A DNA stretch of 64,000 nucleotides from Cellulomonas chitinilytica (GTDB lineage: Bacteria; Actinomycetota; Actinomycetes; Actinomycetales; Cellulomonadaceae): the NCBI RefSeq assembly GCF_016862675.1, contig NZ_BONK01000019.1, positions 21,917-85,916 of the forward strand, in the 5' to 3' direction. Below are positions 1 to 7,724 of this stretch, one piece after another. The notes under the pieces were generated by a model. That model worked only from the letters and a program-made list of their open reading frames with translations, was not told the DNA's origin and searched no databases. The position numbers and the translations under genes were made by a program. The stretch's first letter is position 1, and each line of letters opens with the position of its first letter.

Positions 1-199
1 TGTCGGCCGTGTCCGGCCACCGCTCACGCAGGGACGCGCCGAGAGCCGCGACGTCCCGGGTCCCGTCACGCAGCAGCGTGAGCAGCGCGAGGACCTGGCC
101 GTCGGGGTCGGCGATGCGGGTGCGGACCTTCGGGTCCAGGCTCACGAGGAGCTCGCCGTCGCCGGCGAGGCAGTTGAGCGACTTGAGTCGGGGGAGCAT
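1..199 (-). CDS. N-terminal part of a RiPP leader-binding / ThiF-like protein (runs off the window)
   Basis: The frame is open from an ATG at 199 to the window edge, giving 66 residues, and is preceded by a GAGGACC ribosome site. The peptide starts MLPRLKSL and contains DPDGQVLALLTLL, then DGTRDVAALGASL. This resembles the N-terminal domain of actinobacterial ThiF-family or cyclodehydratase-like proteins that bind RiPP leader peptides, where a DPDG..LL..LDGTR pattern is common. The catalytic part lies outside the window, so the assignment is by motif resemblance only. It lies downstream of a 25-residue peptide gene on the same strand, separated by a strong hairpin, which fits a precursor-then-enzyme order. 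It could be another small regulatory domain. Confidence 0.5.
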   Translation of the reverse strand, partial: MLPRLKSLNCLAGDGELLVSLDPKVRTRIADPDGQVLALLTLLRDGTRDVAALGASLRERWPDTAD

Positions 200-238
200 C
201 TTCGGTCCTCGGGAGGGGTGGACGGGTGGAGACGAGCG

Positions 239-271
239 GAGCCGGCCCGGTCGTCATGACCGGGCCGGCTC
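239..271 (-). terminator. 14-bp perfect hairpin between the peptide gene and the ThiF-like gene
   Basis: GAGCCGGCCCGGTC at 239-252 pairs exactly with 258-271 around the loop GTCAT. There is no U-tract, as is usual in high-GC actinobacteria. Its place directly after the peptide stop and before the next start suggests a partial terminator that keeps peptide transcript above enzyme transcript. That role is inferred. Confidence 0.7.
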
Positions 272-281
272 ACGGGCGGGC

Positions 282-359
282 TCAGGCGCCGCCGGCGTCG
301 GGGTCGAGGTGGATCCGCGTAGCGGTGATCTCCTCGACGTCCATGATCTCGATCGTCAT
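282..359 (-). CDS. Candidate RiPP precursor peptide, 25 aa
   Basis: A short frame starts at ATG 359 behind a strong GGGGGAGG site and ends with TGA at 282. The peptide begins MTIEIMDVEEI and ends HLDPDAGGA. It is acidic and leader-like in the first half, with no Cys or Ser and three Thr, so a lanthionine or thiazole product is unlikely; any modification would fall on Thr, Asp, His or the backbone. The evidence for it being a gene is the ribosome site, the tight fit before a hairpin, and the adjacent ThiF-like gene. I cannot place it in a named precursor family. A non-RiPP small protein, or a chance frame, remains possible. Confidence 0.5.
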   Translation of the reverse strand: MTIEIMDVEEITATRIHLDPDAGGA

Positions 360-493
360 CTTTCGTGCACCTCCCCCTGGGTCTTGCTCCTCTGCGTCGC
401 TCTCGCGGCGACAACACGGACCAAGAACGAGGGGGTGCCGGGCTGATACGGCCGGGCGGTGCTCTTCACCCGGTCGGCGTACGTCGGTGCAGG

Positions 494-3364
494 TCAGGGC
501 ATCGGGACGGCGGGTGTCGGGGCCGTCGTGGCGGCCGGCTCCGACGGGTCCACCGTCGCGGCCGGCGCGGCGGGCGCCTCGCTGCGGGCCCGCACGGGGC
601 TCACGGCCTCCTGCGTCGTGAGCGTGGGCGCCTTCGGGAGACGGCGCCGCATGAGGACCTTGTCGACCTCCGCGACGATCGGCAGGACGAGCGCCAGGCC
701 GAGGGCGGTCGCCCACTGGCCGCCGTTCAGCTCCTGCGTCGTGAGCCACTGCTGCAGGAAGTCGAGCTCGGTCGCGAGCCACATGAGCAGCGCCGGGATG
801 GACAGCACCTTGACCGCCGTGAGCAGCGGCGGCACCAGGCCGGACTCGGGCTCGCGCCGCAGCACCACGCCGGAGAACGTGCTGCCCAGCCCCATCACCA
901 CGAACGCCATGGTCATCGACACGGACGGCGTGTCCGCGGACGGCTCGTCGGGCCCGGCGACGAGCGGGATGAGCGTCACCACCATGAGCACGAGGCCGTA
1001 CAGGAGCCAGCGGCTGATCGCGTGCCGGTTGCTGATGCCCTGCTTCGGGTCCCGGGGCGGCCGGTTCATGATCTCGGGGCCGACGGGGTCGAGCATGATC
1101 GCGATGACGGGCGCGACGCAGACGAAGAAGTTGAGGAACAGCACCATCATCGGCGTCAGCGCGACGCCCCCGTTGAGGTCGGTGATGCTCGCGACGAGGA
1201 ACAGCGTGACGAGGCCGATGAGCTGGCTCATCTGGAACCGGATGTACGCGGTGATCTTCTGGTAGATGCTGCGGCCGAGCTCGACGGCGTGCACGAGCGT
1301 CGAGAAGTTGTCGTCGGTGAGCACGAGCCGCGCGGCCTGCTTGGTCACCTCGCTGCCCGAGCCCATGGCGACGCCGATGTCGGCCTGCTTGATGGCGGCT
1401 GCGTCGTTGACGGCGTCGCCGGTCATCGCGACGACGAGGCCCTGCGACTGCATGAGCTGCACGATCCGCAGCTTGTCCTCGGGCGTCACGCGGCCGAACA
1501 CGTGCAGGTTCGGCAGCCGTGCGAGGAGCTCGTCGTCGGTGAGCCGCGCGAGCTCGGCACCGCTGATCGCACCGCCCGGCAGCCCCAGGTCCGCACCGAT
1601 GGCGCCGGCGGTGACGGCGTGGTCGCCGGTGATCATCCGCACGGAGATCCCGGCCTTGTGCGCGATCTCGACGGACACCTTCGCGGACGGCCGCAGCGGG
1701 TCGACGATGCCGACCATGCCGACGAACACGAGGTCCTCGACGTACGACATCGGGTCCGCGACGATCAGCGCCTCGTCCTTCGGCGTGAGGATCCGCACGG
1801 CGAACGCGAGCGTCCGCAGCCCGCTCTTCGCGAGGCGCTCCTGCTCGGCGTCGATGTCCGCCCGCAGCTGCTCGATGCCCACGAACTGCCCCGGCGCGGC
1901 CAGCGCGCGCGTGCACCGCTGGAGCACCACGTCGGGCCCGCCCTTGACGACCTCGACGAGCGAGTGCTCGCCGCGCCACGGCATCCAGTGCGCGGTCGCC
2001 ATGAACTTGTACGCCGAGTCGAACGGCACCGCCGCGACCCGCGGCCAGGTGCGCCGGCTCTCGGCGGCGTCGACGCCGAGCTTGGCGGCCAGCACCACGA
2101 GCGCGGCCTCGGTCGGGTCGCCGATCACGTCGCCCGTGTCCGACACCGTCGCGTCGCTCGCGAGGCACAGCCCGTACGCGAGCGGCGTCAGGTCCGGCAC
2201 CTCGGCACCGACCGGCCCGAGGATGCGGCCGACCTTGTCGTACCCGGCGCCCTCGACCGTGTAGTGCCGGCCGCCCAGCCACAGGGCGGTCACGGTCATC
2301 TGGTTGAGGGTGAGCGTCCCGGTCTTGTCGGAGTTGATCGCGCTCGTCGCCCCGAGCGTCTCGACGTCGGACAGGTTCGCGACGATCGCCTTCGCGGCGG
2401 CGAGCTGCTTCGCGCCGTACGCGAGCATCGCCTGCACGAACGTCGGCAGGCCCGTCGGGATGGCGGAGATCGCGACGGCCGTCGCGAGGAACAGCAGGTC
2501 GCCGATCGAGTCGCCGCGGACCAGCCCGATGACGACGATGAGGGCGACCGCCGACCAGGCGATCGCGCCGAGCACCTTCGTCAGGGAGTCGAGCTCCTTC
2601 TGCAGCGGCGACTTCGTCTTCTCGACGGACGAGAGCAGGGTCGCGATGTGGCCGATCTGCGTCGACATCCCCGTCGACGTGACCAGCAGCGTCCCCGTGC
2701 CGCGCGTCACCGCGGTGTTCTGGAACGCCATGTTGTCCCGGTCGCCCAACGCCACGTCCTCGTCCGCGAGCGGCTCGGTGGCCTTGCCGATCGGGGCGCT
2801 CTCCCCCGTGAGGGCCGCCTCCTGCGTCTCCATCGTGGCCGTCCGCACGAGCCGTCCGTCGGCCGGCACGATGTCGCCGGCCTCGAGCTCGACGACGTCG
2901 CCCGGCACGAGCTGGCTCGCCGGGATCTGCACGAGGACGCCGTCCCGCACCACCTTGCTCGTCGGCTCCTGCATGGTCGCGAGGGCGTCGACGCTCTTGC
3001 GCGCCTGCAGCTCCTGACGGGTGCCGATGACGACGTTGATGAGCACGAGGAACGCGACGATCGCCGCCGTGGAGCCCTGCCCGATCGCGACGCTCACCAC
3101 CGCGACGGCGACGAGCATGAGGTTCATCGGGTCCCGCAGCTGCGTGAGCAGCACCGCCCACACCGACGGCGGCGCCTGCGCGGTGAGGGTGTTCGCGCCG
3201 TACTGCCGCTGCCGCTTGCCCACCTCCGCGGCGTCCAGCCCCTGCTCGGGGTTGGTGCCGAGCGCGCGGGCGACCTCGACGGAGGACAGCGCCCACCATC
3301 GGGTGTCGTTCCCGGGAGCACCAGGAGGCGCTGCTGCGACGACCTGCGACGGCGACTGAGCCAC
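494..3364 (-). CDS. P2-like cation-transporting P-type ATPase with altered ion-binding motifs
   Basis: A 956-residue membrane ATPase starting at GTG 3364 behind a GGGGG site. It has the A-domain TGES (186-189), the phosphorylation motif DKTGT with Asp346, KGGPD at 474-478, and a hinge motif reading TGDAVND (648-654) where TGDGVND is usual. The membrane motif is PTGLP (303-307), not the PEGLP of Ca2+ pumps. The M6 segment reads NFFVCVAPVIAI, without the usual NLVTD ligands, so the transported ion cannot be read from known rules. Length and domain order are normal for the family. A TCACCCG-N3-CGGGTGA palindrome lies about 90 bp upstream, shared with other genes of this island. A stress-induced pump is the likely role. 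Confidence 0.85.
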   Translation of the reverse strand: MAQSPSQVVAAAPPGAPGNDTRWWALSSVEVARALGTNPEQGLDAAEVGKRQRQYGANTLTAQAPPSVWAVLLTQLRDPMNLMLVAVAVVSVAIGQGSTAAIVAFLVLINVVIGTRQELQARKSVDALATMQEPTSKVVRDGVLVQIPASQLVPGDVVELEAGDIVPADGRLVRTATMETQEAALTGESAPIGKATEPLADEDVALGDRDNMAFQNTAVTRGTGTLLVTSTGMSTQIGHIATLLSSVEKTKSPLQKELDSLTKVLGAIAWSAVALIVVIGLVRGDSIGDLLFLATAVAISAIPTGLPTFVQAMLAYGAKQLAAAKAIVANLSDVETLGATSAINSDKTGTLTLNQMTVTALWLGGRHYTVEGAGYDKVGRILGPVGAEVPDLTPLAYGLCLASDATVSDTGDVIGDPTEAALVVLAAKLGVDAAESRRTWPRVAAVPFDSAYKFMATAHWMPWRGEHSLVEVVKGGPDVVLQRCTRALAAPGQFVGIEQLRADIDAEQERLAKSGLRTLAFAVRILTPKDEALIVADPMSYVEDLVFVGMVGIVDPLRPSAKVSVEIAHKAGISVRMITGDHAVTAGAIGADLGLPGGAISGAELARLTDDELLARLPNLHVFGRVTPEDKLRIVQLMQSQGLVVAMTGDAVNDAAAIKQADIGVAMGSGSEVTKQAARLVLTDDNFSTLVHAVELGRSIYQKITAYIRFQMSQLIGLVTLFLVASITDLNGGVALTPMMVLFLNFFVCVAPVIAIMLDPVGPEIMNRPPRDPKQGISNRHAISRWLLYGLVLMVVTLIPLVAGPDEPSADTPSVSMTMAFVVMGLGSTFSGVVLRREPESGLVPPLLTAVKVLSIPALLMWLATELDFLQQWLTTQELNGGQWATALGLALVLPIVAEVDKVLMRRRLPKAPTLTTQEAVSPVRARSEAPAAPAATVDPSEPAATTAPTPAVPMP

Positions 3365-3449
3365 GGGATACCCCCGAACGTCGGCCCGGGATGACCGGGA
3401 TGTGGCGCCTTGTCCTCACGTCACCGTAGCAACGCCCCTCCAGGGCGCC

Positions 3450-3466
3450 TCACCCGGGGCGGGTGA
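3450..3466. promoter_or_regulatory. Palindrome site 1 (upstream of the P-type ATPase)
   Basis: TCACCCG GGG CGGGTGA, a perfect 7-3-7 palindrome centred about 93 bp upstream of the ATPase GTG. It is one of five related sites found only between 3.4 and 13.1 kb. The binding protein is unknown. Because it lies between convergently placed ends, a small terminator role cannot be excluded for this copy alone. Confidence 0.5.
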
Positions 3467-3485
3467 CCCGCGACCGGCCGGACCG

Positions 3486-6179
3486 TCAGGGCAGAAGGCC
3501 CAGGTCACGGCCGCGCCGGACGGCTCCGCGGCGCGTCGTGACGTCGAGCTTGCGGAACACCGACTTGAGGTGTGCCTTGACGGTGTTCACCGACACGAAC
3601 AGCTCGCCGGCGATCTCGGCGTTGCTCTGCATCGTCGCGAGCGCGGTGAGGATCACCAGCTCCCGGTCGGTCAGCGCCATGACCAGCGGTGTCGGCTCGG
3701 TGACCGGCGCCCCGCGGCCGAGGTGCCCGCCGATGGCCACGGCGAGCTCGTCGCTCCGGCGCGCGACGGCACGGTCGACCGCGCTGCGCAGCGGCGCCGG
3801 CCCACGGACGACGAACGGCTGCACCAGCCGGGCGTCGGCGGCCTCGTCGAGCGCCTGCCGCGTCCACGCGTCCGCCCCGGCCGTGTCGCCGACGAGCTCG
3901 GCGGTGCCCGCGAGCACGAGCAGCGCCTCGACCCGGGTCAGCGGCAGCAGGTCGACGCCCGCCGCGAGCACCTCGCGCGCGGCGGCGACGGCCGCCGTCA
4001 CGTCGTGCCGCGCGAGCGCGGTCCTGGCCTGGCACACCAGCAGCACCTCGCGCGTGGTCCGCGCCGGCGGCGACAGCAGGTCGGGCCGCTGGTCGTGCGT
4101 GAGGGCGTGCACCGCCAGGTCGGTCGCCGCCCGCGCGAGCAGGTCGCCCGCGACCGGCGGCAGCGGGACGTCGGTCGCGTCCCGGCACGCCTGCTCGAAC
4201 GCCACCCGCGCGGCCCGGATCCGACCCGACGCCACGGCGACCCGCACCTGCAGCGCGTGCAGCGCGACCAGCAGGACGGGCTCGTCGCCGCCGACGTCGG
4301 CCGCGAACCCGTACGCGAGCGTGCGGTCGGCACCGTGCCAGTCACCCCGCACGAGCGCGGCCAGCGCGGACGCCGCGTAGGCGGGGCGCAGGTGCTCGTA
4401 GCCCTGCCACCCGGCGTTCTCGGCGAGCACCAGGGTGCCGTCGGCGCGGCGCGCGGCGTCGTCGTACCGGCCGTCGATCGCGTCGCACAGCGCGAGGTAC
4501 GCGTGGCCGTTGAGCGTCGTGAGGCTCGCGACCGTCGGGTCGACGTCGCGCAGCATCCGGTCGAGCTCGGCGCGCGCGAGGTCGACGTCGCCCTCCCAGC
4601 ACAGGCCGGTGGCCCGCAGGTCGTGCACCCACGTGCCGTAGTGCTCGAACGCGGGGAACGGCCACGCCGTCCCGTCCAGGACGCGGGTGGCCGCCGTGGC
4701 CGCCGACACCGTGCCCGGCAGGTCGCCACGACCGAGCGCGACGTGCGCGGCCAGGATCTCGACGAGGACGTCCGCGGCGGCACGGTGCTCGACGGGCAGC
4801 TCGTCGAGCAGCGCACGGGCTCGCCGCACGTGCAGGTGCCCGGCCGGGATCCGTCCCCGCACGCACGCGTCCGTCGCGGCGCACAGCTCCAGCAGCGCCG
4901 ACTGCGGGGCGTCCACGAACGGCACCCGTCGCGCCGCCGAGAGCACCGCCTCCCGCTGCGGCCCGGCCACGAGCGCCGCACCCGCCTCGACGAAGATCTC
5001 GCCGAACAGGTCCCACGACCCGGCCGAGGCGGCGTGGTCGAGCGCGTGCAACGGGTCGCCGTGGACGACGAGCCACCGGGCGGCCCGCACGTGCGCGTCC
5101 CGGAAACCGGCCGGGTCCTCGAACCGCAAGGTCCCCATCAGCATGTCCCGCAGCAGCGGGTGGTACCTGTAGCCCCCGCCCAGCGGGGTCACGAAGTCGT
5201 TCGACGCGACGAGCTCCGCCAGGTACCGGTGCGCGGGGGCGCCGGGCACGATCGCCTCGGCCAGCTCCGGCGTGAGCGTCGTCGCGACGCTCGTGCGGAC
5301 CAGGAAGTCGCGGACCTCGGGCTTCTGCGCGGCCAGCACCTCCTCCAGCAGGTACTCGCCGACCGCCCGGTCCGGGTCCGGCAGACCCGTCGGCGTGCCC
5401 GTGCGGGGGTCCGCGGGCTGCCGCAGCCCGAGCCGCACACCCACCGGCCAGCCCTCCGTGCGGTCGAGCAGCACCCGGCTCCCCGCGGCGGACAGCGGCA
5501 CCTGCTCCGCGGCGGCCAGGGCCTGGACCTCCTGCGCGTCGAAGGCCAGGTGCTCGGCGCGGACGTGGTCGACGCGCCCGTCGAGCGACATCCGTTGCAG
5601 CGTCAGCGGCGGGTCCGCCCGCGTGACGACGACGACGTGCAGCGGCAGCGCGTACCGGACGAGGTCGCCGACGGCCGCGAGCGCCTGCGGGTCGTGCACC
5701 ACCTGGAAGTCGTCGAGCACCAGGACGACCTGCTCGGCGAGCTGCTCGAGCAGGTGCAGCAGCCGCGTCGCGAACGGCGCGGTCACGGTCGGCGGGACCC
5801 GGAGCCGCATCAGCTCGTGCTCGGCCGGCACGGCGCCGCTCGCCCGCACGGCCTCCACGACGCGCAACCAGACGGCGCTCGGCGTGTCGTCGCGCGGCTC
5901 CAGCACGACCCAGGCCGTCCGGACGTCACGGTGCCGGCACCAGGACGCGACGGCCGTCGTCTTCCCCCAGCCCGCGCCCGCCGCCACGACCGTGAGCCGG
6001 TGCGTGAGGACCCCGTCCAGCCGGGCCTCCACGCGGGCCCGCGTGATCGCCCCCGCGGGCGCGGGGACCGTCGAGGTCCGCGCACGCCCCCCACCGCCGC
6101 TCGCCCATCCCACCCTGCCGGAGACGGAGAACTCAGCGGCGCCGGACGGTCGGCCAGGAGCCGGCCCGACGGTGGCCAT
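3486..6179 (-). CDS. Large ATP-binding LuxR-family (MalT-like, LAL) transcriptional regulator
   Basis: An 897-residue protein from ATG 6179. A P-loop AGAGWGKTT lies at residues 67-75 and a Walker B-like VVLVLDDFQ follows. The middle is a long helical repeat region of TPR/MalT type. The last about 65 residues are a LuxR helix-turn-helix: LTDRELVILTAL, then NAEIAGELFVSVNTVKAHL. Length and order match LAL regulators, which use ATP and an inducer to bind DNA. It is transcribed away from the DUF6325 gene and is the only dedicated transcription factor in the 0.5-13 kb island, so it is the first candidate to read the repeated palindrome there. That link is inference. Confidence 0.88.
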   Translation of the reverse strand: MATVGPAPGRPSGAAEFSVSGRVGWASGGGGRARTSTVPAPAGAITRARVEARLDGVLTHRLTVVAAGAGWGKTTAVASWCRHRDVRTAWVVLEPRDDTPSAVWLRVVEAVRASGAVPAEHELMRLRVPPTVTAPFATRLLHLLEQLAEQVVLVLDDFQVVHDPQALAAVGDLVRYALPLHVVVVTRADPPLTLQRMSLDGRVDHVRAEHLAFDAQEVQALAAAEQVPLSAAGSRVLLDRTEGWPVGVRLGLRQPADPRTGTPTGLPDPDRAVGEYLLEEVLAAQKPEVRDFLVRTSVATTLTPELAEAIVPGAPAHRYLAELVASNDFVTPLGGGYRYHPLLRDMLMGTLRFEDPAGFRDAHVRAARWLVVHGDPLHALDHAASAGSWDLFGEIFVEAGAALVAGPQREAVLSAARRVPFVDAPQSALLELCAATDACVRGRIPAGHLHVRRARALLDELPVEHRAAADVLVEILAAHVALGRGDLPGTVSAATAATRVLDGTAWPFPAFEHYGTWVHDLRATGLCWEGDVDLARAELDRMLRDVDPTVASLTTLNGHAYLALCDAIDGRYDDAARRADGTLVLAENAGWQGYEHLRPAYAASALAALVRGDWHGADRTLAYGFAADVGGDEPVLLVALHALQVRVAVASGRIRAARVAFEQACRDATDVPLPPVAGDLLARAATDLAVHALTHDQRPDLLSPPARTTREVLLVCQARTALARHDVTAAVAAAREVLAAGVDLLPLTRVEALLVLAGTAELVGDTAGADAWTRQALDEAADARLVQPFVVRGPAPLRSAVDRAVARRSDELAVAIGGHLGRGAPVTEPTPLVMALTDRELVILTALATMQSNAEIAGELFVSVNTVKAHLKSVFRKLDVTTRRGAVRRGRDLGLLP

Positions 6180-6200
6180 ATCGGGAGACTAGCCACACCA

Positions 6201-6217
6201 GTACCCATTTCGGGTGA
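6201..6217. promoter_or_regulatory. Palindrome site 2 (between the LAL regulator and the DUF6325 fusion gene)
   Basis: GTACCCA TTT CGGGTGA. The right half equals the shared consensus and the left half is degenerate. It lies in the 91-bp divergent gap, about 55 bp before ATG 6271 and 37 bp before the regulator start, so it could serve either gene. Confidence 0.45.
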
Positions 6218-6270
6218 TGAGGACCGTCGACGCGTGAGTGAACACTTTCGGCACCGGCACTGGAGGTGTG

Positions 6271-7242
6271 ATGCCCGCGCAACCCGTCGAGGTGACCGTG
6301 CTCGGCACGCTTCCGGCGCGGTCGGTGCTCCGCCTGCGGGCCCACGGCGTCCGGGACGCCCACCGGCAGACCGTCGTGCACGGCACCGTCCGGGACACCG
6401 CTGCGCTGCTCGGCCTCGTCGAGCAGGCGCACGCGCTCGGGCTCGACGTCGTCGGCGTCCGGCGCACCACGCCGGTCGGGCGGCGGACCGACGGGATGGG
6501 CGTGGCGCTCGTGGTCGCGGGCGGGGTCGGTGACGTGCTGCTGTCGATGCTCGACCACCTGCAGGACCGGCAGCGCCTGCGCTGCACGGCGCTCACCGTG
6601 CGCCAGGACGCGTTCGACGAGGTCCTGGCGTGGCTGCGGGCCCACTCCGTCGCGGTCCTCACCACCGCGGCGCCACTACCACCCGTCACGGGTGATGCCT
6701 CCGACGACGCCGCTGGCGACGCTGAGGAGGCGACGGGACGAGCCGCACGGGCCACGGCGCGGACGAGCGCGGTGCCGGCTGACGAGGAGGACGACGTGAC
6801 CGACCAGGACGACTCGCGAGACCTCGGACCCATCGACTACCTGGTGGTCGAGTTCCCGCACAACAAGCTCGACGGCACCGCGTTCCCGCTGCTCATCGAC
6901 CTCGTGGACCGCGGCATCATCCGCATCCTCGACCTCGTCTTCGTCGAGAAGCAGGACGGCACCGTCCGCGCGCTCCAGATGCACGAGGCCGCCGAGGGCG
7001 GCGGCGAGACCGACCTGTCGATCTTCGAGGGCGCCGCGTCAGGGCTGCTCGGGGACGACGACGTCGCGGAGGCCGCCGCCGCGCTCGAGGACGGCTCCGC
7101 CGCCGCGATCCTCGTGTACGAGAACGCGTGGGCCGGACCGTTCGCCGCGGCCCTGCGCCGCGGAGGCGGCCAGCTCGTCGCGACCGGCCGGATCCCCGTG
7201 CAGTCGATCCTCGCGGCCCTCGACGACCTCGACGAGAGCTGA
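6271..7242 (+). CDS. Fusion of a small actinobacterial regulatory-type domain with a DUF6325 domain
   Basis: I start the gene at ATG 6271 because GGAGG lies just before it; a GTG at 6238 is in frame but has no such site. Residues 1 to about 70 (MPAQPVEVTVLG ... LGLDVVGVRRT) resemble short uncharacterised actinobacterial proteins. An Ala/Asp/Glu-rich linker follows. The rest, GPIDYLVVEFPHNKLDG onward, is a typical DUF6325 domain ending in an Ala/Gly-rich helical tail. DUF6325 proteins usually stand alone at about 140-150 residues. An in-frame GTG at 6796 behind GAGGAGGACGAC could make exactly that free form of 148 residues, and palindrome site 3 lies 100 bp before it. The function of DUF6325 is unknown. 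Confidence 0.75.
   Translation: MPAQPVEVTVLGTLPARSVLRLRAHGVRDAHRQTVVHGTVRDTAALLGLVEQAHALGLDVVGVRRTTPVGRRTDGMGVALVVAGGVGDVLLSMLDHLQDRQRLRCTALTVRQDAFDEVLAWLRAHSVAVLTTAAPLPPVTGDASDDAAGDAEEATGRAARATARTSAVPADEEDDVTDQDDSRDLGPIDYLVVEFPHNKLDGTAFPLLIDLVDRGIIRILDLVFVEKQDGTVRALQMHEAAEGGGETDLSIFEGAASGLLGDDDVAEAAAALEDGSAAAILVYENAWAGPFAAALRRGGGQLVATGRIPVQSILAALDDLDES
6679..6695. promoter_or_regulatory. Palindrome site 3 (inside the fusion gene, before the internal start)
   Basis: CCACCCG TCA CGGGTGA. It lies inside the coding frame at the start of the low-complexity linker, about 110 bp upstream of the internal GTG 6796, so it may mark an internal promoter for the short DUF6325 form and the genes downstream. 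Confidence 0.45.
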
Positions 7243-7286
7243 ACCCTTCATCGTCACGAGCACGCACCTGCCAGGAGGAGGACACC

Positions 7287-7634
7287 ATGCCGGGTCTCAT
7301 CCGCGGGGTCGCCCGCACCGCCGTCGTCGCCGGGACCGCGAGCGCCGTCTCGGGCCGCGTGCAGCGCCGCCAGCAGGGACGCTGGGCCGCGCAGGACGCC
7401 GCCGCGGCCGGCTACCCGCCGCCGCAGCAGTCGTACGCGCAGCCGTCCTACTCCCCGCCGCCGCCCCCGCCGCCCACGTACGCGCAGCCGGTGTACGTGG
7501 AGGCCCCGGCACCCGAGGGGCCTGACATGGACACGAAGATCGCGCACCTCAAGCAGCTCGCCGAGCTCCGCGACCAGGGGGTCCTCACGCACGCCGAGTT
7601 CGAGGCGCAGAAGGCGCAGATCCTCGCGAGCTGA
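7287..7634 (+). CDS. Small SHOCT-domain protein with Pro/Tyr-rich linker
   Basis: A 115-residue protein from ATG 7287 behind AGGAGGAGGAC. It has a basic, Ala-rich N-terminus (MPGLIRGVARTAVVAGTASA), a disordered Pro/Gln/Tyr stretch (about 46-78), and a C-terminal SHOCT motif, KIAHLKQLAELRDQGVLTHAEFEAQKAQIL. SHOCT domains are short helical modules found at protein termini, often in stress or membrane-associated proteins; the molecular role is unknown. It begins 44 bp after the DUF6325 stop, so the two are likely co-transcribed. A second SHOCT protein is at 13178, also behind a palindrome of the same kind. Confidence 0.8.
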   Translation: MPGLIRGVARTAVVAGTASAVSGRVQRRQQGRWAAQDAAAAGYPPPQQSYAQPSYSPPPPPPPTYAQPVYVEAPAPEGPDMDTKIAHLKQLAELRDQGVLTHAEFEAQKAQILAS

Positions 7635-7651
7635 CCGCGCCACCCTGACGG

Positions 7652-7667
7652 CCACCGTTCCCGGTGG
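7652..7667 (+). terminator. Short hairpin after the SHOCT gene
   Basis: CCACCG TTCC CGGTGG, a 6-bp stem with a 4-nt loop, 17 bp after the stop codon. It is weak but correctly placed. It differs from the TCACCCG-N3-CGGGTGA sites. Confidence 0.4.
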
Positions 7668-7724
7668 ACGGGCGGCCGGCGGCCCGCCTCGACATCGTCC
7701 GCCCCAGCGAGCGACAGGGTGACG

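Noticed and set aside
365..3394. Long plus-strand frame of about 1000 codons across the ATPase gene
   Set aside because: It is rich in Arg, His and Gly without any domain, as expected for the antisense of a GC-rich gene; the minus strand has all P-type ATPase motifs.
6238..6270. Earlier GTG start for the DUF6325 fusion
   Set aside because: No ribosome site precedes it, whereas GGAGG lies just before ATG 6271.
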